The notes beneath the pieces are model-generated. The model saw only the letters and a list, made by a program, of their open reading frames with translations, was not told the DNA's origin and did no database searches. Made by a program: the position numbers and the translations under genes. From Pelomonas sp. Root405 (GTDB taxonomy: Bacteria > Pseudomonadota > Gammaproteobacteria > Burkholderiales > Burkholderiaceae_C), in NCBI RefSeq assembly GCF_001425165.1, contig NZ_LMDU01000014.1:255056-319055 (forward strand): a stretch of DNA of 64,000 nt, read 5' to 3'. This document shows, piece after piece, positions 55,777 through 64,000 of the stretch. Numbering within the stretch: the stretch's first letter is position 1; every line of letters begins with the position of its first letter.

Positions 55777-58578
55777 CAGGCGCTGTGCCTGCTTCAGCCG
55801 CGGACTGTCGGCGTGCTGGCCGCCCAGTGCGGCCTTCATGGCCTTCAGCGCGGCGGCGGCCGCGGCGGGTCGGCCGGCGGCATGCAGCACCTCCGCGCGG
55901 ATGGCATCCGCGTCGGCCTGCTCGGCCCGTGAAGGCAGCTTCAGGTCGGTCGCCTCCTTGTCGCTCGCTTCCTGCAGCGCGAGCGCCTGCGCGTGATCCC
56001 CCAGGCGGCTCTGTGCCAGCGCCGACAACATCAGCGCCTGGCCGTATGTGGCGTTGCGTTTGGCCTGCTGGGCCTGCATCGCGCCGGCCAATTCCACCAG
56101 GCCGGCCAGCGCCTGGCGCGCATCGCCCACGGCCAGCCGCGCTTCGGCCAGCGCCATGCCCGATGCGAAGGTGCTGAGAACCCAGCGGCTCGCCACCGGC
56201 CGCGCGTTCAGCGCCTGCGCCAGTCGTTGTGCCGCTTCGGCGGGTTGGCCGCTGGCGGTCAGCAGCCGCGCAGCGCCCAGCTGATGCAAGGCCGCATCGG
56301 CCGGCAACGCGGGCGTCATGTCGCGCGTTGCGAGCGGTGTCGCTGCTTGAAGGTCGCCGTGCTTCAGCGCGGTGTCGAGCTGCTGGGCCGCCAGCGTGGC
56401 CCGGGCGATGGCGGTGTCCGGCCCGGGTTGGGCTTCGACTTCGGCGCTCTTGCGGATCAGCATTTCGTTGGCCTCGGGGTAGCGCCCCTGCGCAGCGACC
56501 GCGGCGGCCAGCCGTGCCGACGCGATGACGGTGTCGCGGTCGACCTTGCCGAAGATCTCGCCATAGCGCTTGACCGTCTCGGCCAGCGCCCGCTCGGCCT
56601 CAGCGGCGCGGCCGACATTCATCAGCGCGGTGCCGAGGAACAGGAAGCTGCCACCCTTCTCGGACGACTGCGCTTCTGGGTAGGTCATGTACTCCTCGTG
56701 CGCCGCGCTCATCAGCTGCAGCGCCTGGGGATCGTCGAAGCCGAGGTAGAAGCGCGCCAGCGTCGAGCGCGTGGCCCAGCGGATGCTGCCGTCCTTGAAC
56801 TCGGGAATGCGCTGCACGGCGGCCGTCAGCCAGCGCTGCGCGTCTTCCCGCCGGTCCATGCGCATCAGCGCCCGACCGAGGTCGGCCATTACCGCCACAC
56901 GGTTGTTCACGGCGCCCGGAGAGTCCGGCACGGTGGCCAGCGCTTCTTCCAGCACCGCCGCCGCTTCGGGCGTGCGCTGCAGGTTGCCGAGCGCGCGTGC
57001 GATGCCCATGTGGGCGCGCAGCACGCGCCAGTCGTCCGACTTCGTCTCCTTCAGCAGCGCGAGATAGCGTCGCGTCACGATCAGCGAGCCTTCGTAGTCG
57101 CCAAAGAACGGCAGCTGCGAGCCCACGGCCTCCAGCAGGCCGAGTCGCTGCTCAGGCCGGTCCTTGAAGCGGACCTCGTACTCGTCGAGCTTGGTGCGCA
57201 TCATCCTGGCGGCGGCGGTGGGCGTCTGCAGCTGCTGGGCGCCGGCGCTGGCCACTTCCGCCAGCGTGTCCATCATCAACATCTTGACGGCGCCTTCGCG
57301 GTCGACCGCGCCCTCGGCCGACTGCTCGCTGAGCCGGGCCACGCGCGTCTGCCACAGCGCCGTGGCCAGGCCCACGCTCAGCGCGACGATGACGGCGGTG
57401 AGGGCAGCCACGCCCACCCGGTGACGGCTGATGAAGCGGCGCACGAGGTAGCTGCGGCTCTCGGGCCGCGCGAGCACCGGGCGGCCGTCCAGGTGGCGCT
57501 CGATGTCGTCGGCCAGCGCCACCATCGTCGGGTAGCGGTCGGTGGGCGCCTTCTTCAGCGCCTTGTTGAGGATGGCGTCGAGGTCGCCGCGCAGCTGCTT
57601 CTTCAGCGACTGGGTGGCCGCCATGTCGCTGGCGCGCGGCGCGTCGGCCTGCATGATGGCTTCCTCACGCTCGGCGGCGCTGCCGCGCTTGAGCCGGTAG
57701 GGCGGCTGGCCGGCCAGCAGCTCGTAGGCCACCACCGCCAGGCTGTAGACGTCGCTCGCGGTGCCGATGGGGTCACCGCGGATCTGCTCGGGGCTGGCGT
57801 AGTCCAGCGACAGTGCGCGGCCCGCCATGCGCGTCAGCGCCGTCTCCTCGGTGCGGTCGCCTTCCATCAGCTTGGCGATGCCGAAGTCCAGCAGCCGCAC
57901 CTGGCCCTGGGCGGTGACGAGGATGTTGCCCGGCTTGAGGTCGCGGTGGATGACCAACTGCGCATGCGCGTGCGCCACGGCGCTGCACACCTGCAGCAGC
58001 AGCCTGAGCCGCTGAGCAACGCTGGCGCCTTCGGCTTCGCAGTGCTCGTCGATGGGGCGGCCCTGCACGTACTCCATCGCGAGGTAGGGGCGGCCGTGGT
58101 CGTCGGTGCCGGCGTCGTAGAGGCGGGCAATGTGCGGGTGGGTGAGCGAGGCCAGGATGTCGCGCTCGCGCTTCAGGCGCTCGGCCAGCGAGCCGTCCCA
58201 GGCCATGCGGGGCAGCTTCAGCGCGACCTGGCGTTTGAGCTCGCCGTCGGCCCGTTCCGCCAGCCACACGGTGCCCATGCCGCCGTGGCCCAACTCGGAG
58301 ATCAGCCGGTACGGCCCGACGCGCGTGCCGGCTGTGGCGGTGTCCGACGGCGCGGCGCGCGCCAGGTGCGGCAGCGGGGGCATCTGCTTGAGGAAGTCGT
58401 CGGTCTCGACACCGCCGCGCGCGGCCAGCAGGCGCCGCAGCGTGTCCTTGAAGCGAGCGCGCTCGTCGCTCAGTGCGTCCACCCAGGCCGCGCGTTCGGT
58501 GGGCGGCAGGGTCAGCAGCTCGTCGAGCAGCGCATTGATGGCTGGCCAGTCCGCGGCGATGGTGTCGAGCCGCTTCAT
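55756..58578 (-). CDS. Membrane Ser/Thr protein kinase with TPR-like extracytoplasmic region
   Basis: The 940-residue receptor-like kinase has an N-terminal helical region, a Hanks-type kinase domain (about 90-365) with GHGGMGTVW, K121 (VALK), D213 (HRDLKPGN), D231 (DFG) and the APE-equivalent SPEQIRGD. A transmembrane helix follows (VGVAALTAVIVALSVGLATALW, about 395-416) and a C-terminal region of helical TPR-like repeats. The gene lies seven bases after the ECF sigma gene, an ECF/kinase pairing known from Xanthomonas and Planctomycetes in which the kinase controls the sigma factor. Confidence 0.9.
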   Translation of the reverse strand: MKRLDTIAADWPAINALLDELLTLPPTERAAWVDALSDERARFKDTLRRLLAARGGVETDDFLKQMPPLPHLARAAPSDTATAGTRVGPYRLISELGHGGMGTVWLAERADGELKRQVALKLPRMAWDGSLAERLKRERDILASLTHPHIARLYDAGTDDHGRPYLAMEYVQGRPIDEHCEAEGASVAQRLRLLLQVCSAVAHAHAQLVIHRDLKPGNILVTAQGQVRLLDFGIAKLMEGDRTEETALTRMAGRALSLDYASPEQIRGDPIGTASDVYSLAVVAYELLAGQPPYRLKRGSAAEREEAIMQADAPRASDMAATQSLKKQLRGDLDAILNKALKKAPTDRYPTMVALADDIERHLDGRPVLARPESRSYLVRRFISRHRVGVAALTAVIVALSVGLATALWQTRVARLSEQSAEGAVDREGAVKMLMMDTLAEVASAGAQQLQTPTAAARMMRTKLDEYEVRFKDRPEQRLGLLEAVGSQLPFFGDYEGSLIVTRRYLALLKETKSDDWRVLRAHMGIARALGNLQRTPEAAAVLEEALATVPDSPGAVNNRVAVMADLGRALMRMDRREDAQRWLTAAVQRIPEFKDGSIRWATRSTLARFYLGFDDPQALQLMSAAHEEYMTYPEAQSSEKGGSFLFLGTALMNVGRAAEAERALAETVKRYGEIFGKVDRDTVIASARLAAAVAAQGRYPEANEMLIRKSAEVEAQPGPDTAIARATLAAQQLDTALKHGDLQAATPLATRDMTPALPADAALHQLGAARLLTASGQPAEAAQRLAQALNARPVASRWVLSTFASGMALAEARLAVGDARQALAGLVELAGAMQAQQAKRNATYGQALMLSALAQSRLGDHAQALALQEASDKEATDLKLPSRAEQADADAIRAEVLHAAGRPAAAAAALKAMKAALGGQHADSPRLKQAQRLSALLGA

Positions 58579-58585
58579 GGCGGCC

Positions 58586-59140
58586 TCAGCTGCGCAGCGC
58601 GGTGGCCAGCAGCATGCGGGCTTTCTCCCAGTCGCGGCGGATGGTGCGGTCGGTGACGCCGAGCGCCTGGCTGATCTCCAGGTCGTTCATGCCGCCGAAG
58701 TAGCGCATTTCCACCACCTGCGCCAACCGCGGGTCCAGCGTCGCCAGGTCGTTCAGCGCGCCGTGCACGTCCAGGATTTCTTCCTCTGACAGCGCCACCT
58801 CGTCCCCCACTGCCGTGCTGAGCGTTACATGGGCAGCGCCCCCGCCGCGGCGGTCGGCCTGGTTGGCGCGCACCGCGTCCACCACCACCGAGCGCATCAC
58901 GGTGGCCGAGTAGGACAGGAAGTGCGCCCGGTCGACCGGATTGACGCGCGCCATCTGCACGAACTTCATGTAGCACTCGTTGACGAGCGCGGTCGTCTGC
59001 AGCTGGTGGCTGCGCTCGTGGCCGCTGAGGCGCGCATGCGCGATGCGGCGCAGGTCCGGGTAGAGGATCTCGAACAAGGCGTCGAGCGCGGCGCGGTCGC
59101 CGTCGCGTGCGCGAGCGATCAAAAGCGTGACATCTCCCAT
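58586..59140 (-). CDS. ECF-family sigma factor
   Basis: The 184-residue sigma factor has region 2 (LFEILYPDLRRIAHARL, FLSYSATVMRSVVVDAVRA) and region 4 helix-turn-helix (VVEMRYFGGMNDLEISQALGVTDRTIRRDWEKAR). It matches the TIGR02999 type that pairs with Ser/Thr kinases. No anti-sigma gene is next to it; the adjacent kinase is the likely control. GGGAG precedes the ATG at six bases. Confidence 0.92.
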   Translation of the reverse strand: MGDVTLLIARARDGDRAALDALFEILYPDLRRIAHARLSGHERSHQLQTTALVNECYMKFVQMARVNPVDRAHFLSYSATVMRSVVVDAVRANQADRRGGGAAHVTLSTAVGDEVALSEEEILDVHGALNDLATLDPRLAQVVEMRYFGGMNDLEISQALGVTDRTIRRDWEKARMLLATALRS

Positions 59141-59206
59141 GGCACTCCCACCCCTGCCTGAATGGCAGGCGGCATGGTAGTGGTGCGGTGGCCGGCACGG
59201 GCAGCC

Positions 59207-59860
59207 CTAGGAGCGTGGTGAATCGGCACGCTGCGGCACGGCGCGCGCGAGCGGTGCCATGCGCGTGACCCACAGCGCGAACAGCCCGAGCGCCGCGCCG
59301 GCCGGCACGTCCAGCACATGGTGCTGGTAGGTCGTCAGCACGGACGCGGCAATCAGCAGGAACCAGCCCTGCAGCGCCAGACCGGCCCAGCCGCGCAGCA
59401 GCGGCGCAAAGCGTGCCCACAGCACCACCAGCACGCCGATGTGCAGGGAGGGCGCCCGGTTGTAGGGCAGGTCGCAGGCATTGAGCAGGTCGAACAGCAG
59501 GCCGGTGAGGCCGTGGGTCTCCGGCCGCTCGAAGGTGAAGCGCAGCGGAAAGGCGGCGTAGCAGAGCACCGACACGACCAGCACCACCAGCAGCCGCGCC
59601 ACATGCTGGCGCAGGCGCGGCCCGTCGCCGTCAACGAAGAAGGACATCAGGAAGAAGCCGCAGATCGACAGGTAGGGCACGATGCTCCAGCCGATGAAGG
59701 GAATGCCCTGCTCCCAGGCGAAGACGCCGGTGCCGACGTCGGCGCGCAGGCTGGTCAGCTGGTTGGCGAGCGCGTAGAGCGTGATGTAGGCGAGCGACGT
59801 GGCGGCCAGCCACTGCAGGGGCTGCCAGCGCAGCGCGGGTGAACGGGCGACGTGAGACAT
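59207..59860 (-). CDS. PAP2-like membrane phosphatase
   Basis: The 217-residue protein has about five to six hydrophobic segments and the two PAP2 signatures in Aur1-type form: RAPSLHIGVLVV (instead of PSGH) and the HHVLDVPAG histidine/aspartate. It probably dephosphorylates or transfers phospholipid head groups. The ATG at 59860 is chosen since the domain starts immediately after; the open frame upstream is arginine-rich noise. Confidence 0.75.
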   Translation of the reverse strand: MSHVARSPALRWQPLQWLAATSLAYITLYALANQLTSLRADVGTGVFAWEQGIPFIGWSIVPYLSICGFFLMSFFVDGDGPRLRQHVARLLVVLVVSVLCYAAFPLRFTFERPETHGLTGLLFDLLNACDLPYNRAPSLHIGVLVVLWARFAPLLRGWAGLALQGWFLLIAASVLTTYQHHVLDVPAGAALGLFALWVTRMAPLARAVPQRADSPRS

Positions 59861-60033
59861 GCGGGGACTCCGGCGCGGGTGCCACACGACCCGCTTGCCC
59901 CAGATACGCACTGGCAGGCACCGGCCGGACATGGCGGTGCAGCGGCCGTGTCCCCTGAATGTGGCTGTCCGGAAAGCCTGCCGCAGCACGTACAGGCAGA
60001 CAGGAGGGCACCGCCCGCCGATGGAGTTGCCCC

Positions 60034-60366
60034 ATGTTCGAAGCTGATCAAAGCTGGCTGATTTCTGCCTTCACGCTATCCAACGCGGTGCGCGCGTTGT
60101 TCTACCTGCCGCAGGTCGTGGCGGTGGCGCGCAGCGTGGACGGCGCCCGCGACATCGCCTTGTCCACCTGGTGGATGTGGGCGCTCAACAATGCGCTGGG
60201 CGGCGCCTACACGGGCGTGGTGATGGGGCACGCCGGCCTGGCACTCTCGTTCTGGGCATCGTCCGGCGCTTGCTTGGTCACCATCGCGCTGGCGATGCGC
60301 GCCCGGCGCCGGCTGCAGCGTGGCGAGGTGGCGCCGGTGGCCCACCTCGCCCGCAGCCGCGCCTGA
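60034..60366 (+). CDS. Small PQ-loop-like membrane protein
   Basis: The 110-residue protein has three hydrophobic helices. The YLPQVVAVARSVDGARDIAL segment followed by STWWMWALNNALGGAYTGVV carries a PQ dipeptide at the helix start and a tryptophan-rich second helix, as in SemiSWEET/PQ-loop proteins. A role in small-solute transport is inference. GGAG lies nine bases before the ATG. It converges on the PEP-CTERM gene with no gap. Confidence 0.6.
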   Translation: MFEADQSWLISAFTLSNAVRALFYLPQVVAVARSVDGARDIALSTWWMWALNNALGGAYTGVVMGHAGLALSFWASSGACLVTIALAMRARRRLQRGEVAPVAHLARSRA

Positions 60367-60933
60367 TCAAGCAGCGCTGCGCAGGCGGCGGGCGCCGATG
60401 AGGCTCAGACCCAGCACGGCCAGCACGGCACTGGCCGGCTCGGGCACGGCGCTGACGTCGAAGGTCAAGCTGCCGCTGGTCCACTGGCCTTCGGCGACAT
60501 TGAGGCCGAAGTCCTTGAAGCCTTCGCTGAACTCGATGCGCAGCTCGCCGTCGGCGCCTGCGGCGATACCCAGGCCGGTCAGGTCCACTGAGCCGGCATA
60601 GCTGCCGCTGCCGCTGAAACCGTCGACCACGTCGGGGGCGAAGGTGAAGGCCGGTCCGCTGGCGCTGCCGAAGCTGAGCTGCATCTCGGACAGGCTGCTG
60701 GGCGCGAAGGCATTGAGCGTGACGGCCCAGTCGAGCGAATTCAGCACGGTGCCTGCGCCGATGTCGACGAGCCAGACGGTGTTGCCGGCCTCGCCTTGCA
60801 GGTTGATGCTCTGCGCACCGCTGATGTCGACCACGACGGTGGCGGCGCTGGCGGCGAAGCCCGCCAAACCAGCAAAGGCAAGGGCGGCCGCAGCGGCCAG
60901 GCGGTGGAGTTGCTTCATGGCAATGACTTTCAT
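60367..60933 (-). CDS. PEP-CTERM sorted exported protein
   Basis: The 188-residue protein has a signal peptide (RLAAAAALAFAGLAGFAASA), a beta-rich middle of low complexity, and a C-terminal VPEPASAVLAVLGLSLIG-type sorting signal with basic end. The domain is unrecognised. The ATG at 60933 overlaps the pullulanase stop as ATGA (another ATG at 60918 gives a shorter leader), so it is translated together with that pullulanase. Confidence 0.75.
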   Translation of the reverse strand: MKVIAMKQLHRLAAAAALAFAGLAGFAASAATVVVDISGAQSINLQGEAGNTVWLVDIGAGTVLNSLDWAVTLNAFAPSSLSEMQLSFGSASGPAFTFAPDVVDGFSGSGSYAGSVDLTGLGIAAGADGELRIEFSEGFKDFGLNVAEGQWTSGSLTFDVSAVPEPASAVLAVLGLSLIGARRLRSAA

Positions 60934-63900
60934 GGGGCGACGAAGACGACGGCGGTGCGGGCCGGCACGTTGAAGGCCCCGGTCGCGCCGTTGAAGCTGG
61001 CCTGGGCGGCGCGCTTGTCACCAGCGGTCGGCGCCGTGTGCACCGGGTGCAGCGCCAGCGTGTGGCCGGCCAGGGCGGGGAGGGTCAGCTGTTTGTCGGT
61101 CTTGTCGACGTTGATCAGGTAGACCAGCTCGCTGAAGTTGGCGCCGGGATAGCCGACGCCGTTGAGGCGACCGACCAGCACGGTGGGCTCCTGGGCCGAG
61201 CCGGTGTTCAGGAAGCTCAATCGCGCCTTGATGTCGTCGGCCGTGCGCAGGCGCAGCAGCGTCGTGCTCTTGCGGATCTTGAGCAGGTCGCGGAAGGCGT
61301 CGCGCGTCCAGGCGATGTCGTTGGCATGGGGCTTGATCAACGTATTGGCCAGCAGCGGGCGGGCCCGGTTCCAGTTGTCGGCGTTGTCGCGTGCGGGCGG
61401 CAAGCCGACGCCGAAGTTGTTGTCGCTGAAGGTCCAGTCCAAGCGGTTGAACCAGTCGCCGCTGTCGTAGCTGTTCTTGTCCAGCGACTTGCTGCGCAGC
61501 GCCTCGCCGCCGGCGTGGAAATAGGCCACGCCCTGGCTGAAGGCATTGATCGCATTGGCCAGGATCTGCACGCGGGCGCGGTCTTCCTTGCTGGTGCCGG
61601 TGGGCAGGCGGAAGGCGTTGTTGTCGAACAGCGTCAGGTTGTCGTGGTTCTCGACGTAGTTGACGACCTCGCCCGGCTCCAGGACCCAGCCGGCCGGGAT
61701 GCCGCCGACGTCGATCTGGTCCAGTCGCAGGTTGGCATCCCAACTCGTCTGCATCTCGAAGCTGCGGATCGAGCCGGCCAGCGACGCCTTGATGCGGTCG
61801 GCAAACCACATCAGCTCGCCGCGGCTCTGGCTGCCGTTGGCGCCGTTTGGGTCGTAGAAGAAGCCGTTGACATAGCCTTGGTTGGCGACGAGCGCGCTGC
61901 CCGAGTCGCAGCAGCCACCGCCGCGCACCGCGTCGCGAATCAGCGGGTTGAAGCTGCCGATGCCGGAGCCGTTGAGCGACAGCATTTCGGCCTGCACGAA
62001 GCGGACGCCATTGGCCACCTCGCCGAAGTTCCAGCCCTCGCCGACGATCTGCACGGTGCGGCCGGCGGCGGCCTCGACGCGGACCTTCAGCGCCTCGATG
62101 ACCGAACGCGGGTGGTGGCCCATGATGTCGAAGCGCAGTGAGCTGATGCGGTAGTCACGCACCCAGGTGACGGCCGAGTCGATCATCAGCTTGGCCATCA
62201 TCAGGTTCTCTGACGCGGTGTTCTCGCAGCAGGTCGAGCGCTCGATGCCGCCGGTGGCGTTGTAGCGGAAGTAGTAGCCGGGCACGACCTTGTCGAGCAC
62301 CGAGGTGGCGTTCTGGCCGGACGAGGTGGTGTGGTTGTAGACGACATCCATGCCGACGCGCAGGCCAGCCGCGTTCAGGCCCTGCACCATCTGGCGGAAC
62401 TCGACGACGCGGGCCAGCGGGTTGGCGGCCGTGCTGGCATAGGCGCCATCGGGCGTCGTGAAGTGGTGCGGGTCATAGCCCCAGTTGAAGCAGTCCGTGC
62501 CGGCCGTGGCGGCCACGGCCGCCTGTTGCGACTCGGCATCCGGCGCGCCGCTGGGGGCGGGCGTGGTGCAGCTCTTCTCGTTGACGCTGGCGATGTCGAA
62601 CACCGGCAGCAGGTGCACGTCGGTCAGGCCGGCGGCGGCAAGCGCCGTGAGGTGCTTCATGCCGTTGGAGTTGGGCTCGGCGAATGCCAGGTATTTGCCG
62701 CGGCGGGCGGCGGGCACGGTGGCGTCGTTGATCGAGAAGTCGCGGACATGCAGCTCGTAGATGCTCAGGTCCGACGGTGCGGCCACCGTGGCGGGCGGCG
62801 CGCTCTGGTCCCAGCCATTGGGCTTGGTCGCCTGCGACTGCAGGTCCATGACGACGCTCTGCTGGCCGCCCATGGTCAGGCCCAGCGAATAGGGGTCGGT
62901 GACCAAGTTCTTGACCAGGCCGACGCCACGCACGAAGACCTGCACTTGATAGCGGTAGGTCGCGCCTTGCAGATGGCCTTGCTTGGTCAGGCTCCACACG
63001 CCGGTAGCGGCGTCGCGCGTCATCGGCTCGGTGGTCGTGCGGGTCAGCGGCGAGTTGCCCAGAGCCGTGGTCAGCACCAGCGAGACGTTCTGAGCCGTCG
63101 GCGCCCAGAGCTTGAAGCTGGTGCTGCCGTTCTTGGCTGCGGCGCCCAGGTCGGGCACGTTGTTGGCGGTGGCGTAGAGGTCGTCCAGCGCACCGGCGAT
63201 CTGCGCGGTCGTGGCGTTCTGGACCTTGCCGTTGGCGTCTTCCTGCACGAGCACAAGCTGCTGCTGATGCAGGGCGGGCAGGCGGGCGATGTCGGCCGCG
63301 CGCACGCTGAAGACGGCGCCGCCGGCGACGTACTTGAAGCGCAGCGCATCGGCGGGTGGCACGCTGCCGGTGAAGGCGTCGAGCGTGATGTAGCCGTCGG
63401 CGCCCTGCACGGGCGCATCGGCGGCGACGCTGATCTGACCGGTGGCCGAGTGGTACAGGCGCACGCCGGTGACGGCGGCCATGCGCGGCCACTTGACCAG
63501 ACTCTTGTTCAGCCACACGGCGCGGGCGTCGGTGCTGGAGACCTGGCGCAGGTCGGGCGGTGCGGTGTAGACGGTGGCGTCGCGTTCGACCAGCCAGATG
63601 TGGCCGACCTGGTTCTGGATCGTCAGCGCCGAGAACTCGACGCGGATGTTGTTGTCGCGGCCGTCCTTGTCGTTCTCGTTGGGCGGCATGCCGTGAATGA
63701 TGAATTCCAGGCCCTTGCGGTTGACGTCGCCTTGCGGGTTCAGCACGGGGATGTCGAACACCACTTCGCCGTTGGCGGTGGCATGGCCCGGCATGGCGCT
63801 CAGCGGCACCGGCTGGCCCCAGTTGTCGATCTGCATGCCGGCCGGCAGCGCGGCCACGTCGAGGCCGCTGCCGTTCCACAGATGCAGGCCCCAGGCGCTG

Positions 63901-64000
63901 TAGGCGCCGTCGAAGCGCTTGTAGTGCACGCGCACGGTCGTGATGTCGGGCGCCGGCAGCAGCAGCGGGTTGCTGGTGTAGTTGGTGCTGTCGCCCTCCA
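60930..64000 (-). CDS. pulA: Secreted pullulanase-type alpha-1,6-glucosidase (2), 5' end beyond window
   Basis: The frame stays open through 64000, so over 1,000 residues are visible and the signal peptide lies outside. The visible start has a CBM41-like module ([29 protein letters not shown]), then beta domains, CBM48-like [18 protein letters not shown], and the pullulanase barrel: [39 protein letters not shown] and [12 protein letters not shown]. The barrel parallels the first pullulanase, so the two are diverged paralogues differing at the N-terminus. Its stop overlaps a PEP-CTERM gene. Confidence 0.92.
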   Translation of the reverse strand, partial: EGDSTNYTSNPLLLPAPDITTVRVHYKRFDGAYSAWGLHLWNGSGLDVAALPAGMQIDNWGQPVPLSAMPGHATANGEVVFDIPVLNPQGDVNRKGLEFIIHGMPPNENDKDGRDNNIRVEFSALTIQNQVGHIWLVERDATVYTAPPDLRQVSSTDARAVWLNKSLVKWPRMAAVTGVRLYHSATGQISVAADAPVQGADGYITLDAFTGSVPPADALRFKYVAGGAVFSVRAADIARLPALHQQQLVLVQEDANGKVQNATTAQIAGALDDLYATANNVPDLGAAAKNGSTSFKLWAPTAQNVSLVLTTALGNSPLTRTTTEPMTRDAATGVWSLTKQGHLQGATYRYQVQVFVRGVGLVKNLVTDPYSLGLTMGGQQSVVMDLQSQATKPNGWDQSAPPATVAAPSDLSIYELHVRDFSINDATVPAARRGKYLAFAEPNSNGMKHLTALAAAGLTDVHLLPVFDIASVNEKSCTTPAPSGAPDAESQQAAVAATAGTDCFNWGYDPHHFTTPDGAYASTAANPLARVVEFRQMVQGLNAAGLRVGMDVVYNHTTSSGQNATSVLDKVVPGYYFRYNATGGIERSTCCENTASENLMMAKLMIDSAVTWVRDYRISSLRFDIMGHHPRSVIEALKVRVEAAAGRTVQIVGEGWNFGEVANGVRFVQAEMLSLNGSGIGSFNPLIRDAVRGGGCCDSGSALVANQGYVNGFFYDPNGANGSQSRGELMWFADRIKASLAGSIRSFEMQTSWDANLRLDQIDVGGIPAGWVLEPGEVVNYVENHDNLTLFDNNAFRLPTGTSKEDRARVQILANAINAFSQGVAYFHAGGEALRSKSLDKNSYDSGDWFNRLDWTFSDNNFGVGLPPARDNADNWNRARPLLANTLIKPHANDIAWTRDAFRDLLKIRKSTTLLRLRTADDIKARLSFLNTGSAQEPTVLVGRLNGVGYPGANFSELVYLINVDKTDKQLTLPALAGHTLALHPVHTAPTAGDKRAAQASFNGATGAFNVPARTAVVFVAP

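Overview
The window is GC-rich, densely coded DNA that reads as a chromosomal segment of a free-living betaproteobacterium of the order Burkholderiales, probably near Roseateles, Mitsuaria or Pelomonas. The order is suggested by a glucokinase fused to an RpiR/HexR-type regulator, PEP-CTERM sorted proteins, a TonB-dependent receptor of the Xanthomonas/Caulobacter carbohydrate type and the gene families overall. The genus is inference. No phage, insertion sequence, CRISPR array, rRNA or tRNA was seen.

Region 1 (1-14025) is mixed housekeeping. It holds a hybrid sensor kinase, a decayed reading frame, a transglutaminase-fold lipoprotein, a LysR regulator divergent from glutaryl-CoA dehydrogenase, a UdgX-type uracil-DNA glycosylase, a frameshifted NTF2-like gene, a glutaminyl cyclase and a MacA-MacB-TolC type efflux operon.

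Region 2 (14206-54356) is a large alpha-glucan utilisation region. It starts with two divergent glucokinase genes, one fused to an RpiR regulator. A plus-strand cluster follows: TonB receptor, flavin-dependent halogenase, GH13 amylase, RmlD-like reductase and RIO kinase. A minus-strand transport operon (malK-malE-malF-malG, then a secreted GH13, an aldo/keto reductase and a kinase-like protein) lies divergent to a plus-strand cytoplasmic set (glgP-glgB-glgX-malQ) that ends in a toxin-antitoxin pair. Three secreted GH13 enzymes on the minus strand then face a secreted pullulanase on the plus strand. The implied flow is: surface enzymes cut starch or pullulan, the TonB receptor takes up oligosaccharides, periplasmic amylases shorten them, MalEFGK imports maltodextrins, GlgP/MalQ/GlgX degrade them, and glucokinase phosphorylates the glucose.

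A 15-bp palindromic motif, TGTAGT-N3-RCTACA, recurs upstream of several of these units: between the glucokinases, and before the TonB receptor, glgP and the amylase/pullulanase divergent pair. It resembles HexR-type operators. The RpiR domain fused to glucokinase is the best candidate regulator inside the window, since no LacI or MalT homologue is present.

Region 3 (54455-64000) holds a PEP-CTERM metalloprotease, a small membrane protein, an ECF sigma factor paired with a Ser/Thr kinase, a PAP2-like phosphatase, a PQ-loop-like small membrane protein and a PEP-CTERM protein coupled to a second pullulanase. That last gene runs off the right edge.
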